A program made the translations under genes and the position numbers. From Bradyrhizobium roseum (lineage in GTDB: Bacteria; Pseudomonadota; Alphaproteobacteria; Rhizobiales; Xanthobacteraceae), in NCBI RefSeq assembly GCF_030413175.1, contig NZ_CP129212.1, positions 2,480,001 through 2,544,000 of the forward strand: 64,000 nt of DNA. The letters are read 5' to 3'. Positions 1 through 9,500 of this stretch are shown here, piece after piece (position 1 is the first letter of the stretch; each line of letters begins with the position of its first letter). The notes beneath the pieces were generated by a model. That model did not search any database, was not told where the DNA came from, and saw nothing but the letters and a program-made list of their open reading frames with translations.

Positions 1-1
1 C

Positions 2-535
2 ACGGAGCTGCGCTTCATCGGCGACGATGGACGGGAGCTGCCGCAGGGCGAGATCGGCGAAATCTATTCGCGCATATCGGGCAGTCCCGATTTCACCTAT
101 CAGAACAAGCCGGAAAAGCGCACCGAGATCGATCGCGACGGCTTCATCACCTCGGGCGACGTCGGCTATATCGACGCCGACGGCTATGTCTTCATTTGCG
201 ACCGCAAGCGCGACATGGTGATTTCGGGCGGCGTCAACATCTATCCGGCCGAGATCGAAGCCGCGTTGCATGCGCTGCCGGGCGTGCATGATTGCGCGGT
301 GTTCGGCATTCCCGATGCGGAGTTCGGCGAAGCGCTGATGGCGGTGGTGGAGCCGCAACCCGGCATCACGCTGGACCTCGCTTCGATCCGCGGCCAGCTC
401 AAGGTCTCGCTGGCCGATTACAAGGTGCCCAAGCACATCGAAATCCAGACCAACCTGCCGCGCGAGGATTCCGGTAAAATCTTCAAGCGCCGCCTGCGCG
501 ATCCCTATTGGGAGAAGGCGGGGCGGAAAATTTAG
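2..535 (+). CDS. AMP-dependent acyl-CoA synthetase/ligase, C-terminal part (5' end outside window)
   Basis: The window opens inside this gene, leaving 177 codons before TAG at 533-535. What remains is the end of the N-terminal domain and the mobile C-terminal domain of the adenylate-forming superfamily. Visible motifs are SGDVGYIDADGYVFICDR, the hinge KRDMVISGGVNIYPAEIE, and PREDSGKIFKR near the C-terminus, whose lysine is the residue that completes adenylation in this family. The enzyme would activate a carboxylic acid with ATP and join it to CoA in the cytoplasm. The substrate cannot be told without the missing pocket. The acyl-CoA-type genes at 3.7-6.3 kb may be metabolically related, but ppc lies between them and this gene. 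The family is certain; the substrate is unknown. Confidence 0.9.
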   Translation, partial: TELRFIGDDGRELPQGEIGEIYSRISGSPDFTYQNKPEKRTEIDRDGFITSGDVGYIDADGYVFICDRKRDMVISGGVNIYPAEIEAALHALPGVHDCAVFGIPDAEFGEALMAVVEPQPGITLDLASIRGQLKVSLADYKVPKHIEIQTNLPREDSGKIFKRRLRDPYWEKAGRKI

Positions 536-552
536 GGCGAACAGAACATCAG

Positions 553-643
553 CGTCGTCATGCCCGGGCTTGTCCCGGGCATCCACGTCTTTTGGCACCG
601 AGCAGGAAGACGTGGATGGCCGGGTCAAGCCCGGCCACGACGG
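553..643. repeat. Dispersed palindromic intergenic repeat (copy 1)
   Basis: A long imperfect inverted repeat in the gap between the ligase and ppc. It begins CGTCATGCCCGGGCTTG and ends with the matching CAAGCCCGGCCACGACG, with an inner pair around ATCCACGTCTT and AAGACGTGGAT. It shares its outer CGTCAT...ATGACGG-type ends with the elements at 3549, 4647 and 15767. It would fold into a strong hairpin in RNA and may act as a transcript-end or spacer element. Confidence 0.7.
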
Positions 644-731
644 GGTGAATACAAGCCTCCATCTTTATCTTGCACCGCGACAAAAAACTTGCACACTCGG
701 AATGGCTGGGCAGTTTCTGAGGTAGCGAGCC

Positions 732-3527
732 ATGTCTTTACAGACGATGCCATCCCAGACCACCCCTTCCGAGACCGAAACCCGGTCAAATCGCGTCGAA
801 GACGCGGAAGATGCCAGGCTGAGGACCGATATCCGACTGCTCGGGCGGATTCTTGGCGATACCGTCCGAGATCAGGAAGGCGCGGAGGTGTTCGACCTGG
901 TCGAGCGCATCCGCCAGACCTCGATCCGGTTCCATCGCGACGAGGACAAGCTGGCGCGCCGGGAGCTGGAGGCCATGCTCGACGGCATGTCGACCGCCGA
1001 CACGGTCCGGATCGTCCGCGCCTTCAGCTATTTCTCGCATCTCGCCAACATCGCCGAAGACCAGAACAACATCCGCCAGATGCGCGGGTGGGGTGTCGGT
1101 GGCGGACCGCGAACGGGCGCGCTTGCGCAGACATTGTCTCACGCCAAGGCGGCCGGCTTCAGCGCCGCCGATCTGCTGCGGTTCTTCGCGGACGCGCAGG
1201 TCAGTCCGGTGCTGACGGCCCACCCAACCGAAGTCCGCCGCAAGAGCACGATGGACCGCGAGATGGAAGTCGCGGCGCTGCTCGACCGGCGGGAACGCAT
1301 GAGGATGACGCCGGAGGAAGCCGACGCCAGCGACGAGCAATTGCGCCGCGCCGTGCTGACGCTGTGGCAGACCAACCTGTTGCGCCGGACCAAGCTGACG
1401 GTGCTCGACGAGGTCGAGAATGGCCTGTCGTTCTACGACTACACGTTCCTGCACGAAGTGCCCCGGCTGCATTGCGCGCTGGAGGACCAGCTGAACCAGG
1501 AAGAGGGGACGTCCGGCGAACTGGCGTCCTTCCTGACCATGGGTAGCTGGATCGGCGGCGATCGCGACGGCAACCCGTTCGTGACAGCCGATGTCATGCG
1601 CGGCACGCTGCACCTGCAGTCGAGCCGGGTAATGAACTTCTATCTTGAGGAGCTGCATGCCCTCGGATCGGAGCTGTCGCTGGCGGCGCATCTTGCCGAC
1701 GTCTCCGACGAACTGCGCGAACTTGCAGCGCGCTCGCCGGACACCTCGCCGCACCGCAGCGGCGAACCGTATCGGCTGGTGGTATCCGGCATCTATGCCC
1801 GGCTCACGGCCACCGCGCTGCGACTGGAAGTCGAAACCACCCGCCGGCCGGTCGGTGAGGCCGCGCCTTATGCCAGCGTCAAGGAATTCAAGGCCGAGCT
1901 GGATGTGCTCGACCGCTCGTTGATCGCGAACAATTCCGGCGTGATCGCGCGCGGGCGGCTGCGGCTGTTGCGCCGCGCCGCGGATTGCTTCGGCTTCCAT
2001 CTCGCCCGGCTCGACATCCGGCAGAATTCGGCTGTGCATGAGCGCACGGTCGCCGAACTGTTCGACGCGGCGATCCCGGGCATGTCCTATCTGGCGCTCG
2101 GCGAGGATGCCCGCGTCAACCTGCTGCTGGGCGAGCTGCGCAGCGCCAGGCCGCTCAGCTCGGCCTTCATCAAGTACAGCGAGGAGACGCTCGGCGAACT
2201 GGCGCTGTTCCGCGCTGCCGCCGAGGCCCATGCCAAATTCGGCGCCGACGTGATCTCCCAATGCATCATCTCGATGTGCAAGGGCATGTCCGACATGCTG
2301 GAGGTCGCAGTGCTGCTGAAGGAGGTCGGCCTCGTCAATCCGTCCGGCCGCAGCGCGATCAACATCGTGCCGCTGTTCGAGACCATCGAGGATCTGCAGG
2401 CGTCGGCCGGCATCATGGACCGGATGCTGTCGCTGCACGACTACCGCAAGCTGGTGGACAGTCTCGGCAGCGTGCAGGAAGTGATGCTGGGCTATTCCGA
2501 CAGCAACAAGGACGGCGGCTTCGTTACCTCGGGCTGGGAGCTCTACAAGGCCGAGATTGGCCTTGTCGAGGTGTTCGAGCGCCATCATGTGCGCTTGCGG
2601 CTGTTCCACGGCCGCGGCGGATCGGTCGGCCGCGGCGGCGGGCCGAGCTATGACGCCATCATCGCGCAGCCTGGCGGCGCGGTAAACGGTCAGATCCGCA
2701 TCACCGAACAGGGCGAGATCATCTCCAGCAAATATTCCAACGCCGAAGTTGGCCGCAACAACCTGGAGATCCTGGCGGCCGCCACCCTGGAAGCCAGCCT
2801 GCTGCATCCCCGCCAGAGCGCTCCGCGCAAGGAATATCTGACCGCGATGGATCAGTTGTCGGCGCTGGCATTCAAGGCCTATCGCGGGCTGGTCTACGAG
2901 ACCGAGGGCTTTGCCGATTATTTCTGGGGGTCGACCGTCATCAACGAGATCGCGACGCTGAACATCGGCAGCCGCCCGGCCTCGCGCAAGAAAACCCGCG
3001 AGATCGAGGACCTGCGTGCGATTCCGTGGGTGTTCAGCTGGGCGCAATGCCGGCTGATGCTGCCGGGATGGTATGGCTTCGGTTCGGCGGTGGACGCATG
3101 GATCGCGGAGCATCCGGAGCAGGGCATGCCGTTCCTGCAGGAGCTCTATCGCGAATGGCCTTTCTTCCGCATGCTGTTGTCGAACATGGACATGGTGCTG
3201 GCCAAGAGCTCGATCGCGATCGCCTCGCGCTACGCCGAACTGGTGCCCGACGTGAAACTGCGCGAGAGCATCTTTGGGCGCATCCGCCGCGAATGGCACT
3301 TATCGATCGAGACGCTGCTCGACATCATGGGTCACGAGCGGCTGCTGCAGGGCAATACACTGCTGGATCGTTCCATCCGCAACCGCTTCCCCTATCTCGA
3401 TCCGCTCAACCACGTGCAGGTGGAATTGTTGAAGGAGCACCGCGCGCAGAACCCGGACGAACAGGTGCTGCGCGGGATTCAGATCACCATCAACGGGATT
3501 TCGGCGGGGTTGCGGAACAGCGGGTGA
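732..3527 (+). CDS. ppc: Phosphoenolpyruvate carboxylase
   Basis: This 931-residue protein matches the usual length of bacterial PEP carboxylase, the cytoplasmic enzyme that carboxylates phosphoenolpyruvate with bicarbonate to oxaloacetate to refill the TCA cycle. The catalytic histidine motif [13 protein letters not shown] is near residue 160, [10 protein letters not shown] near 586, and the mobile loop [13 protein letters not shown] near 625. The C-terminus GLRNSG is close to the canonical RNTG end that takes part in the active site and allosteric control. The ATG at 732 follows a GAGGT-like ribosome site, and an N-terminal extension of about 25 residues precedes conserved sequence. It stands alone between two palindromic repeats, so it is probably monocistronic. 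Confidence 0.97.
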   Translation: MSLQTMPSQTTPSETETRSNRVEDAEDARLRTDIRLLGRILGDTVRDQEGAEVFDLVERIRQTSIRFHRDEDKLARRELEAMLDGMSTADTVRIVRAFSYFSHLANIAEDQNNIRQMRGWGVGGGPRTGALAQTLSHAKAAGFSAADLLRFFADAQVSPVLTAHPTEVRRKSTMDREMEVAALLDRRERMRMTPEEADASDEQLRRAVLTLWQTNLLRRTKLTVLDEVENGLSFYDYTFLHEVPRLHCALEDQLNQEEGTSGELASFLTMGSWIGGDRDGNPFVTADVMRGTLHLQSSRVMNFYLEELHALGSELSLAAHLADVSDELRELAARSPDTSPHRSGEPYRLVVSGIYARLTATALRLEVETTRRPVGEAAPYASVKEFKAELDVLDRSLIANNSGVIARGRLRLLRRAADCFGFHLARLDIRQNSAVHERTVAELFDAAIPGMSYLALGEDARVNLLLGELRSARPLSSAFIKYSEETLGELALFRAAAEAHAKFGADVISQCIISMCKGMSDMLEVAVLLKEVGLVNPSGRSAINIVPLFETIEDLQASAGIMDRMLSLHDYRKLVDSLGSVQEVMLGYSDSNKDGGFVTSGWELYKAEIGLVEVFERHHVRLRLFHGRGGSVGRGGGPSYDAIIAQPGGAVNGQIRITEQGEIISSKYSNAEVGRNNLEILAAATLEASLLHPRQSAPRKEYLTAMDQLSALAFKAYRGLVYETEGFADYFWGSTVINEIATLNIGSRPASRKKTREIEDLRAIPWVFSWAQCRLMLPGWYGFGSAVDAWIAEHPEQGMPFLQELYREWPFFRMLLSNMDMVLAKSSIAIASRYAELVPDVKLRESIFGRIRREWHLSIETLLDIMGHERLLQGNTLLDRSIRNRFPYLDPLNHVQVELLKEHRAQNPDEQVLRGIQITINGISAGLRNSG

Positions 3528-3548
3528 GGGGGCGCGGACGCCTCACCC

Positions 3549-3635
3549 CGTCATTGTGAGGAGCGAAGCGGCGAAGTAATCCATGCATCCGAGGATGCCG
3601 AGAGATGGATTGCTTCGCTACGCTCGCAATGACGG
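3549..3635. repeat. Dispersed palindromic intergenic repeat (copy 2)
   Basis: Starts CGTCATTGTGAGGAGCGAAG and ends with TGCTTCGCTACGCTCGCAATGACGG, so the two ends are near inverted copies of each other with an inner ATCCATGCATCC/GGATG portion. It sits between the convergent stops of ppc and the SDR gene, where it could end both transcripts. Its outer ends resemble the elements at 553, 4647 and 15767. Confidence 0.75.
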
Positions 3636-3687
3636 TGGAGACTGGCTCCTGCCATCTCCACTCGCGACGACGGGGAGTGCGCGCGCC

Positions 3688-4602
3688 TCAGATCGGATCC
3701 CAGGGGAAGATGTCGGCGGAGCGATCGAGCTTGTAGAACGATCCCTTAAGCGCCGGCATGCCGTGCTCGGCGATGGTCTGCGGCGTCCAGCCTTCGCTGC
3801 GCTGCACCGAGCGGATCGGCCGGTTCTGGCTGAACAGGAATATCTCGTTCATCCGCACGCCGAAGATCTGCCCGGTGACGTCCTTGGCGGCATCGGACAT
3901 CAGATAGGCGCAGATCGGCGCGATCTTCTCCGGGCCCATCTGCTTGATCTTCTCGACGCGCGCCTTCTCGGCCTCGGTCTCGGTCGGGATGGTGCCGATC
4001 ATGCGGGTCCAGGCGAATGGCGAGACGCAGTTCGAGCGCACGTTGAAGCGGCCCATGTCGAGCGCGATCGACTTGGACAGGCCGACGATGCCGAGCTTGG
4101 CGGCGGCGTAATTGGCCTGGCCGAAATTGCCGATCAGGCCCGAGGTCGAGGTGAAGTGCACGAAGGAGCCGCTCTCCTGTTCGCGGTAGATCCGGGCCGC
4201 TGCGTGGGAAACATAGAACGAGCCCATCAGGTGAACCTTGATGACGGCCTCGAAGGCCTCCACGCTCATCTTGTGGAAGATCATGTCGCGCAAAATGCCG
4301 GCATTGTTGACCACGCCGTCGAGCCGGCCGAAATGGTCGGTCGCCGTCTTGACGATCTTGCTCGCGGGGATCGCTTCCGCCACCGACTCGAAGTTGGCGA
4401 CCGCGGTACCGCCCCGCTTCTTGATCTCCTCGACCACTTCCTCGGCGGGGGCTGCGCTCGAGCCGGCGCCGTCGGCGGCGCCACCGGGATCGTTGACCAC
4501 GACCTTGGCGCCTTCGGCGGCGCAGAGCAGCGCGATTTCACGGCCGATGCCGCGGCCTGCGCCGGTGACGATGATGACCTTGTCTTGCAGTGATTTTGCC
4601 AT
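3688..4602 (-). CDS. SDR family oxidoreductase (3-hydroxyacyl-CoA / 3-oxoacyl reductase-like)
   Basis: A 304-residue short-chain dehydrogenase. The cofactor motif VTGAGRGIGREIAL lies near residues 13-26, NNAG follows in VVNNAGILRDM, and the YAAAK catalytic pair sits inside QANYAAAKLGIVGLS. A C-terminal extension of about 60 residues goes beyond the classic 250-residue fold. The start MAKSLQDK at 4602 is preferred over a longer frame because a GGACGG ribosome site precedes it and the upstream codons come from a repeat element. It lies downstream of the thiolase-like and Zn-ribbon/OB genes, a trio seen in peripheral acyl-CoA or steroid-type catabolism. The NAD(P)-dependent redox role is secure; the substrate is not known. 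Confidence 0.88.
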   Translation of the reverse strand: MAKSLQDKVIIVTGAGRGIGREIALLCAAEGAKVVVNDPGGAADGAGSSAAPAEEVVEEIKKRGGTAVANFESVAEAIPASKIVKTATDHFGRLDGVVNNAGILRDMIFHKMSVEAFEAVIKVHLMGSFYVSHAAARIYREQESGSFVHFTSTSGLIGNFGQANYAAAKLGIVGLSKSIALDMGRFNVRSNCVSPFAWTRMIGTIPTETEAEKARVEKIKQMGPEKIAPICAYLMSDAAKDVTGQIFGVRMNEIFLFSQNRPIRSVQRSEGWTPQTIAEHGMPALKGSFYKLDRSADIFPWDPI

Positions 4603-4646
4603 GATTTTTTTCCGTCCTGTTTTGGTGGCCGACGCAGACCTCTGCT

Positions 4647-4723
4647 CGTCATGCGCGGGCTTGACCCGCGCATCCATCCTTTCAGAAGAGGATGGATTGC
4701 CGGGTCAAGCCCGGCAATGACGG
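4647..4723. repeat. Dispersed palindromic intergenic repeat (copy 3)
   Basis: Begins CGTCATGCGCGGGCTTGACC and ends GTCAAGCCCGGCAATGACGG, with inner ATCCATCCTTT / AGAGGATGGAT arms. It lies between the thiolase-like gene and the SDR gene on the same strand, so if transcribed it would form a hairpin inside a possible operon mRNA. Confidence 0.75.
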
Positions 4724-4753
4724 ATTGAGGACAGCGCTTGGGCCAGCCATTTC

Positions 4754-5893
4754 CTAGCGTTCGTTCGTAAAGATAATCGTGCCCGACGCTGCGAACATGC
4801 CGCCGACGCCGTGGCAGACCGAAATCTTCGCGTCCTTGACCTGCGCCGGCGCGATGCCGCGCATCTGCCGCACGCTTTCCTGCAGCGCGTACATGCCGTA
4901 CATGCCCGAATGCATGTAGCTGAGGCCGCCGCCATTGGTATTGAGCGGCAGCTTGCCGCCGGGGCGCGTGTTGCCATCGGCGATGAATTTTCCGGTCTCT
5001 TCGTGCGGCATGAAGCCGAGATCGCCAAGGCCATAGAGCGGCAGATGCGCAAAGGCGTCGTAGATCATCAAATGATCGACGTCCTTGTGGGTGATGCCGG
5101 CTTCCTTGAAGGCGAGGGGGCCTGCGACCTTGAAGGCGCGCGAGGAGTTGAAGGTTTCCATCTGGCTGACCATCGGCGTTTCCACGCTCTCGCCGGTGCC
5201 AAGGACATAGACCGGCTTGTTCGGAAAGTCCTTGGCGCGGTCGGCCGAGGTCAAGATCAGCGCGCCGCCGCCGTCGGTGACGAGGCAGCATTGCAGGATG
5301 CGGAACGGATAGGCGATCATCCGCGAGTTCAGCACGTCCTCGACGGTGATCGGCGCCTTCATGGTGGCGCGCGGATTCTTCGCGGCCCATTCGCGCTGCA
5401 CTACGGCGACCATGGCGATCTGCTCATGGGTGATGCCGTAGGTCTTCATGTAGCGCAGCACGGGAATCGGGAACATGCTCGGTGGGCCGTAGACGCCGAA
5501 GGGGGCTTCGAACTGGCCATTGAGGCTGTCTGCCGGCGTGGAGCGCGGCAGCTTGCCGATCATCGACTTGCCACTCTCGGCATGGGTGATCAGCACGGTC
5601 TTGCAAAGCCCGGCCTCGATCGCGGCCGCCGCGTGGCGGACATGCAGCATGAACGAGCAGCCGCCGACGGAGGTGCCGTCGACCCAGGTCGGCGTGATGC
5701 CGAGGTAATGGGCTATCTGCTGCGGAGTTTCCACGGCGGTGGCGATGCCGTCGATGTCGGACAGTTTCAGTCCGGCATCGGCGATGGCGTTGAGCGCCGC
5801 ATCCGCGTGGAGCTGGATCTGCGACATGTTCGGGATGACGCCGAGTTCGGTGGTCTCGGCTGCGCCGACGACGGCGACTGCGTTTCTGCGCAT
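4754..5893 (-). CDS. Thiolase family protein (SCP2/acetyl-CoA acetyltransferase-like)
   Basis: The 379-residue protein starts MRRNAVAVVGAAETTELG, the typical opening of lipid-transfer/SCP2-type thiolases, and is close to the usual 380-390 residues. A cysteine in VGGCSFMLHVRHAAAAI (about residue 79) sits where the nucleophilic thiolase Cys is expected. The C-terminal half carries GGLSYMHSGMYGMYAL and CHGVGGMFAASGT, matching the His and Cys/Gly-rich active-site loops. Such proteins cleave or form 3-oxoacyl-CoA and often need a DUF35 Zn-ribbon/OB partner, which is encoded directly upstream with only a 5-base gap. The partner arrangement supports a two-subunit complex. Substrate unknown. Confidence 0.88.
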   Translation of the reverse strand: MRRNAVAVVGAAETTELGVIPNMSQIQLHADAALNAIADAGLKLSDIDGIATAVETPQQIAHYLGITPTWVDGTSVGGCSFMLHVRHAAAAIEAGLCKTVLITHAESGKSMIGKLPRSTPADSLNGQFEAPFGVYGPPSMFPIPVLRYMKTYGITHEQIAMVAVVQREWAAKNPRATMKAPITVEDVLNSRMIAYPFRILQCCLVTDGGGALILTSADRAKDFPNKPVYVLGTGESVETPMVSQMETFNSSRAFKVAGPLAFKEAGITHKDVDHLMIYDAFAHLPLYGLGDLGFMPHEETGKFIADGNTRPGGKLPLNTNGGGLSYMHSGMYGMYALQESVRQMRGIAPAQVKDAKISVCHGVGGMFAASGTIIFTNER

Positions 5894-5898
5894 GGTGC

Positions 5899-6312
5899 TC
5901 AGCCCTTCGCCGGACGGAACAGGGGAAGGGTGATCTTGTCGTCGAGTTTTTCGAACGCGACTTCGAGCTTCATGTCGAGCTCCAGCGCCTCCGGCGTCTG
6001 CGGGCAGTCGATGATGTTGCTCATCATCCGCGGGCCCTCGTCGAGTTCGACGACCGCGATTGCGTAAGGCGGTGTGAAGCCGGGCGCCGCCGGGCGGTGA
6101 TTGATGACGTAGCTGTAGAGCGTGCCCTTGCCGCTGGCCTTGAAGACCGAGACCTTGCGCGAGCCGCAGGAGGGGCAGAACGGGCGCGGCGGAAAATAGA
6201 CATTGGCGCAGGCGTCGCAGCGCTGCAGGCGCAACTCGCCGGCCTGCGTGCCCTCCCAGAAATGCTGGGTTTCAGGCGTGGGTTTTGGTTTTGCGCGCGC
6301 GGGCTCCGCCAT
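5899..6312 (-). CDS. Zn-ribbon/OB-fold (DUF35-type) protein, thiolase partner
   Basis: A 137-residue protein with CDAC near residue 32 and CPSC near residue 47, the four cysteines of a rubredoxin-like zinc ribbon, followed by a small OB-fold (GKGTLYSYVINHR, then PYAIAVVELDEGPRMM). The start MAEPARAKPK at 6312 has AAGGAG eight bases upstream; a longer open frame reaching 6645 lacks such support and runs against the amidase promoter region. DUF35 proteins associate with thiolase-like enzymes and are thought to bind acyl-CoA. The gene is five bases upstream of the thiolase-like gene, so the two are probably one operon and one complex. Confidence 0.88.
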   Translation of the reverse strand: MAEPARAKPKPTPETQHFWEGTQAGELRLQRCDACANVYFPPRPFCPSCGSRKVSVFKASGKGTLYSYVINHRPAAPGFTPPYAIAVVELDEGPRMMSNIIDCPQTPEALELDMKLEVAFEKLDDKITLPLFRPAKG

Positions 6313-6514
6313 ATCGGCTGTTCTCCTTCGGGATACGGGCGTCCACCCGCTTGTTGCGGTCTTGATGCGACATTGACTGATCTCCGTCAACGGTCCCAGC
6401 AGCGGCGCTGCCGCATGGCCGCATTCCCTGCGCGTGACAGCGCTTGTATGCCAGGGCGGCATCGGAGATAGTCCGCTCCACGGTAAAATCGCATAGAGAG
6501 CCATCAGGAACGTC

Positions 6515-7864
6515 ATGCCGAACCATCCGACACTTGCCAGCTTGGCCGCCGATCTGGACACAGGCCGCACCACCGCGCGCAAACTCGTTGAGGATTGTCT
6601 TGCACGGATTGCCGACCCCGCCGGCGAGGGCGCGCGGACCTTCATTCAGGTCGACAAGGATGCGGCGCTTGCCTCCGCCGACGCGATGGATCATCTGCGC
6701 AAGGCCAACGCCGCGCCGTCGCGCTATGCCGGCATTCCGGTCTCGATCAAGGATCTTTATGATATCAGGGGACAGGTGACCCGCGCCGGCTCCCGCGCGC
6801 TGGAGGATTCCGCGCCGGCGGAGGCCGATGCGCCTGTCGTGGCGCGGCTGCGCCGGGCCGGCTTCATCGTCATCGGCCGCACCAACATGACTGAATTCGC
6901 CTATTCCGGCATCGGCATCAATCCGCATTTCGGCACACCGAAAAGCGCCTGGAATCGCAGTGTCGGTCACGTGCCCGGCGGCTCGTCCTCGGGCGCGGCG
7001 GTTTCGATCGCCGATCGCATGGCCTACGGCGCGCTCGGCACCGATACGGGCGGCTCCTGCCGAATTCCAGCCGCCTATAACGGCATCGTCGGCTACAAGC
7101 CGACGCAACGCCGCGTGCCGCTCGACGGCGGCGTGCCGCTGTCGTTCTCGCTCGACAGTTTTGGCCCGCTGGCGCGCAGCGTCGATTGCTGCGCGGTATT
7201 GGATGCCGTGCTTGCCGATGAAGACGTGCAGCCGTTGCAGCCGCGCCCGGTCAAGGGCATGCGGCTGGCGGTGCCGACCACGATCGCGCTCGACGACCTC
7301 GACGAGGAAGTCGCCAGCACGTTCGAGCGCACGCTGGCGAATTTATCGCGGAAGGGCGCTTCGATCGAGCGGATCGAAGTGCCGGAGTTTCACGATGTCG
7401 GCGTCATGAACAGCAAGGGCGGTTTTGCCGCGGCGGAAAGCTACGCCTGGCACCGCTATCTGATCGTCAGCCATGGTGATGTCTACGATCCCCGGGTTCG
7501 CGTCCGTATTCTGCGCGGCGAGGGCATCAGTGCCGCCGATTACATCGATATCCTCAATGCGCGCCGCTCGTTCATTGCGCGAACTGAACAGCGGATCGCC
7601 CCCTATGACGCGCTGGTGCTGCCGACCACCGCGAACACGCCGCCCGTCATCGCCGACCTCGCCGATGACCAGGCCTTTACCACGCAGAATTTGCGAGCGC
7701 TGCGCAACTGTACGCTGATCAACGTGCTCGACGGCTGCGCCATCTCGCTGCCGGCGCATCGCGAAGGCGAGGTGCCGGTCGGGCTGATGCTGGCCGGCGC
7801 GGGCGGATCGGACCGCCGTATCTTCGAACTGGCTGCCGGAATGGAGAATGTCATCCGTGTATGA
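6515..7864 (+). CDS. Amidase (amidase signature family)
   Basis: The 449-residue protein carries the complete amidase-signature Ser-cisSer-Lys machinery: Lys79 in PVSIKDLYD, the GGSSSGAAVSIA loop at about 156-165, and GTDTGGSCRIPAAYNG, whose Ser181 is the expected nucleophile. Family members hydrolyse small amides, and some act in transamidation. The length is typical for a stand-alone amidase rather than a GatA subunit (about 485-495), and no gatB or gatC gene is nearby. The final codons overlap the start of the DUF2848 gene, implying translational coupling and a shared pathway. Substrate unknown. Confidence 0.9.
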   Translation: MPNHPTLASLAADLDTGRTTARKLVEDCLARIADPAGEGARTFIQVDKDAALASADAMDHLRKANAAPSRYAGIPVSIKDLYDIRGQVTRAGSRALEDSAPAEADAPVVARLRRAGFIVIGRTNMTEFAYSGIGINPHFGTPKSAWNRSVGHVPGGSSSGAAVSIADRMAYGALGTDTGGSCRIPAAYNGIVGYKPTQRRVPLDGGVPLSFSLDSFGPLARSVDCCAVLDAVLADEDVQPLQPRPVKGMRLAVPTTIALDDLDEEVASTFERTLANLSRKGASIERIEVPEFHDVGVMNSKGGFAAAESYAWHRYLIVSHGDVYDPRVRVRILRGEGISAADYIDILNARRSFIARTEQRIAPYDALVLPTTANTPPVIADLADDQAFTTQNLRALRNCTLINVLDGCAISLPAHREGEVPVGLMLAGAGGSDRRIFELAAGMENVIRV

Positions 7865-8543
7865 TCTGACCTTCAACGTCGAGGACAAGGGCGCCTTGAC
7901 GCCGCTGACGCTTGCGATCGATCAGGCCGTCATCGCCGGCTGGACCGGCCGTGATCCGGTGGCGCGCGACAAGCACATCGCCGAGCTCGAAGCGATCGGT
8001 ATCGCGCGGCCCGTCACGACACCGATCTACTACCGCTGCTCGGTGCGGCGCATCACGCTGGAGGATCGCATCGAGGTTTCGGGTGGCGACTCCAGCGGCG
8101 AGGTCGAGTTCGTGCTGATCGGCTGGCAGGGCCGCATCTTCGTCGGCTGTGGCTCCGACCATACCGACCGCAAGGTGGAGAGCTACAGCGTCACCGTATC
8201 GAAACAGATGTGCGACAAGCCGATGGCTTCGGTGCTGTGGGAGCTGGAGGATGTCATCGCGCACTGGGACAAGCTGATCCTGCGTTCCTGGGCCGTCATC
8301 GACGGCGCGCGGGTGCTGTATCAGGAGGGCACGCTCGACGCGATGCTACCGGTGAAGGACCTCATCGAGCGCGGTTTTGGAGCTAAGGGCCTGCCCGACG
8401 GCTGCGCGATGTTCGGCGGCACCTTTGCCGCCAAGGGCGGAATCCGCCCCGCCAGCCGGTTCGAGTTCGAACTGGAGGACCCCGTGCTGAAGCGGAAGAT
8501 CAGCCACGGGTATGATGTGATTACGATGCCGGTGCGGGGATAA
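7848..8543 (+). CDS. DUF2848 family protein
   Basis: A 231-residue protein beginning MSSVYDLTFNVEDKGALTP, which I recognise as DUF2848. Recurring features are the N-terminal beta-rich segment, a hydrophobic core around EVEFVLIGWQGRIFVGCGSDHTDR (given here only in part as a landmark), and the C-terminal FGGTFAAKGGIRPASRFEFEL. The His-Asp in GSDHTDR and the glycine-rich GGTFA recall the fumarylacetoacetase-like fold, but that is my inference. Its ATG lies inside the amidase gene (17-base overlap), and DUF2848 genes are often paired with amidases. The role is probably a hydrolase or lyase acting on the same metabolite. No experimental function is known to me. Confidence 0.82.
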   Translation: MSSVYDLTFNVEDKGALTPLTLAIDQAVIAGWTGRDPVARDKHIAELEAIGIARPVTTPIYYRCSVRRITLEDRIEVSGGDSSGEVEFVLIGWQGRIFVGCGSDHTDRKVESYSVTVSKQMCDKPMASVLWELEDVIAHWDKLILRSWAVIDGARVLYQEGTLDAMLPVKDLIERGFGAKGLPDGCAMFGGTFAAKGGIRPASRFEFELEDPVLKRKISHGYDVITMPVRG

Positions 8544-8552
8544 ATTGACGCT

Positions 8553-9320
8553 TCACCGATTGATCGGTGTGTTCTGGCCGTCGATCGGCTTGTTGTTGGC
8601 CGGCGGCGGATGGGCCTTGGCCGCTACGGCCTGCGCCTCGCTGATGACCTCAGCCTTTAGCATGCGATCGATGACGAGGTCTCTGGTTGACCCGTCATAA
8701 CCTTGGCTCCGGTGGGGCCGTCTGGCACGGACCAACATGAATGCGATTTCGTGGACATCGAGTTCCGCGAGCGGCTTGCCGAAATACGCTTCCGCGGCCA
8801 TGACAACACCATTGGCATTCCGGCCGAAATATGTGCCGTTCAGGTAGATTTCGAGAATGCGGTCTCTCGACAATGCGCGTTCGACACGCCCCATGAAAAC
8901 CCAATTTCCAATATGCCAGTCGATCCCCTTGCAACATTGGGGACTCAATGCTTTCAGGCAGTATCGGGTGACCGACAACGAGATATTTGACCCTGTCGGC
9001 CTGCGATTGGAGATCGCGGCAAGCGCGAATTGCATTAGGGGGCCGGCTGACGGCGGCGCGTAGAAATCGGGATCCTCAAACGCAACGACCGCCTTGCGTA
9101 CCAAGGGCGGAATATCGGCGAGTCGAACGAACGCGCCGCGACCGCCAGCCGCGCAGACGTGATCTGTCGATGAGAGCGCCGAGAGTGTACTCTCGGTGGG
9201 GAGGCCGATACCGTATTGATAGTGCCAGACCAGCCAGCCTGTGAGCCATAGCAACGCCACGCCTGCCAGTGAGAGCAGGGCCAAGAGGGACTTGCCGAAG
9301 ATCATAAGCGCCTTGCGCAT
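8553..9320 (-). CDS. GT51 transglycosylase-domain protein, divergent motifs
   Basis: A 255-residue membrane-anchored protein with one N-terminal transmembrane helix (about residues 7-30). It resembles the monofunctional peptidoglycan glycosyltransferase family, which polymerises lipid II outside the inner membrane. The third and fourth GT51 motifs are clear: RILEIYLNGTYFGRNANGV and AAEAYFGKPLAELDVHEIA. The first motif keeps the Glu (VAFEDPDFYAPPSAG) but lacks the usual His-x-Gly, and the GGSTITQQ-type motif is replaced by TGSNISLSVTRYC. It may be a specialised or inactive relative. The start MRKALMIFGK at 9320 is chosen because it opens the membrane helix. The ribosome site is weak. Confidence 0.78.
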   Translation of the reverse strand: MRKALMIFGKSLLALLSLAGVALLWLTGWLVWHYQYGIGLPTESTLSALSSTDHVCAAGGRGAFVRLADIPPLVRKAVVAFEDPDFYAPPSAGPLMQFALAAISNRRPTGSNISLSVTRYCLKALSPQCCKGIDWHIGNWVFMGRVERALSRDRILEIYLNGTYFGRNANGVVMAAEAYFGKPLAELDVHEIAFMLVRARRPHRSQGYDGSTRDLVIDRMLKAEVISEAQAVAAKAHPPPANNKPIDGQNTPINR

Positions 9321-9500
9321 GGGACCCGGGGTACGGTGCTTGGCCGCATATTGCCGGCAAATAGTGCCGAGAGTTAGCCGGTTCCAGTAGCAGATCTTGC
9401 GGAAATCGGGTGGTGGATGTGGCCCGGAATTGCGAAACAGTCGGTCATTCCAGGCCCGCCGCTTCGAGCCGTCCCGGAATAACGAATTCCGGAGACCGAC

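Noticed and set aside
786..3299. Long open frame antisense to ppc
   Set aside because: High GC third positions produce mirror frames. The plus strand encodes a complete, motif-bearing PEP carboxylase, and the antisense product has low-complexity Arg/Gln/Ala composition.
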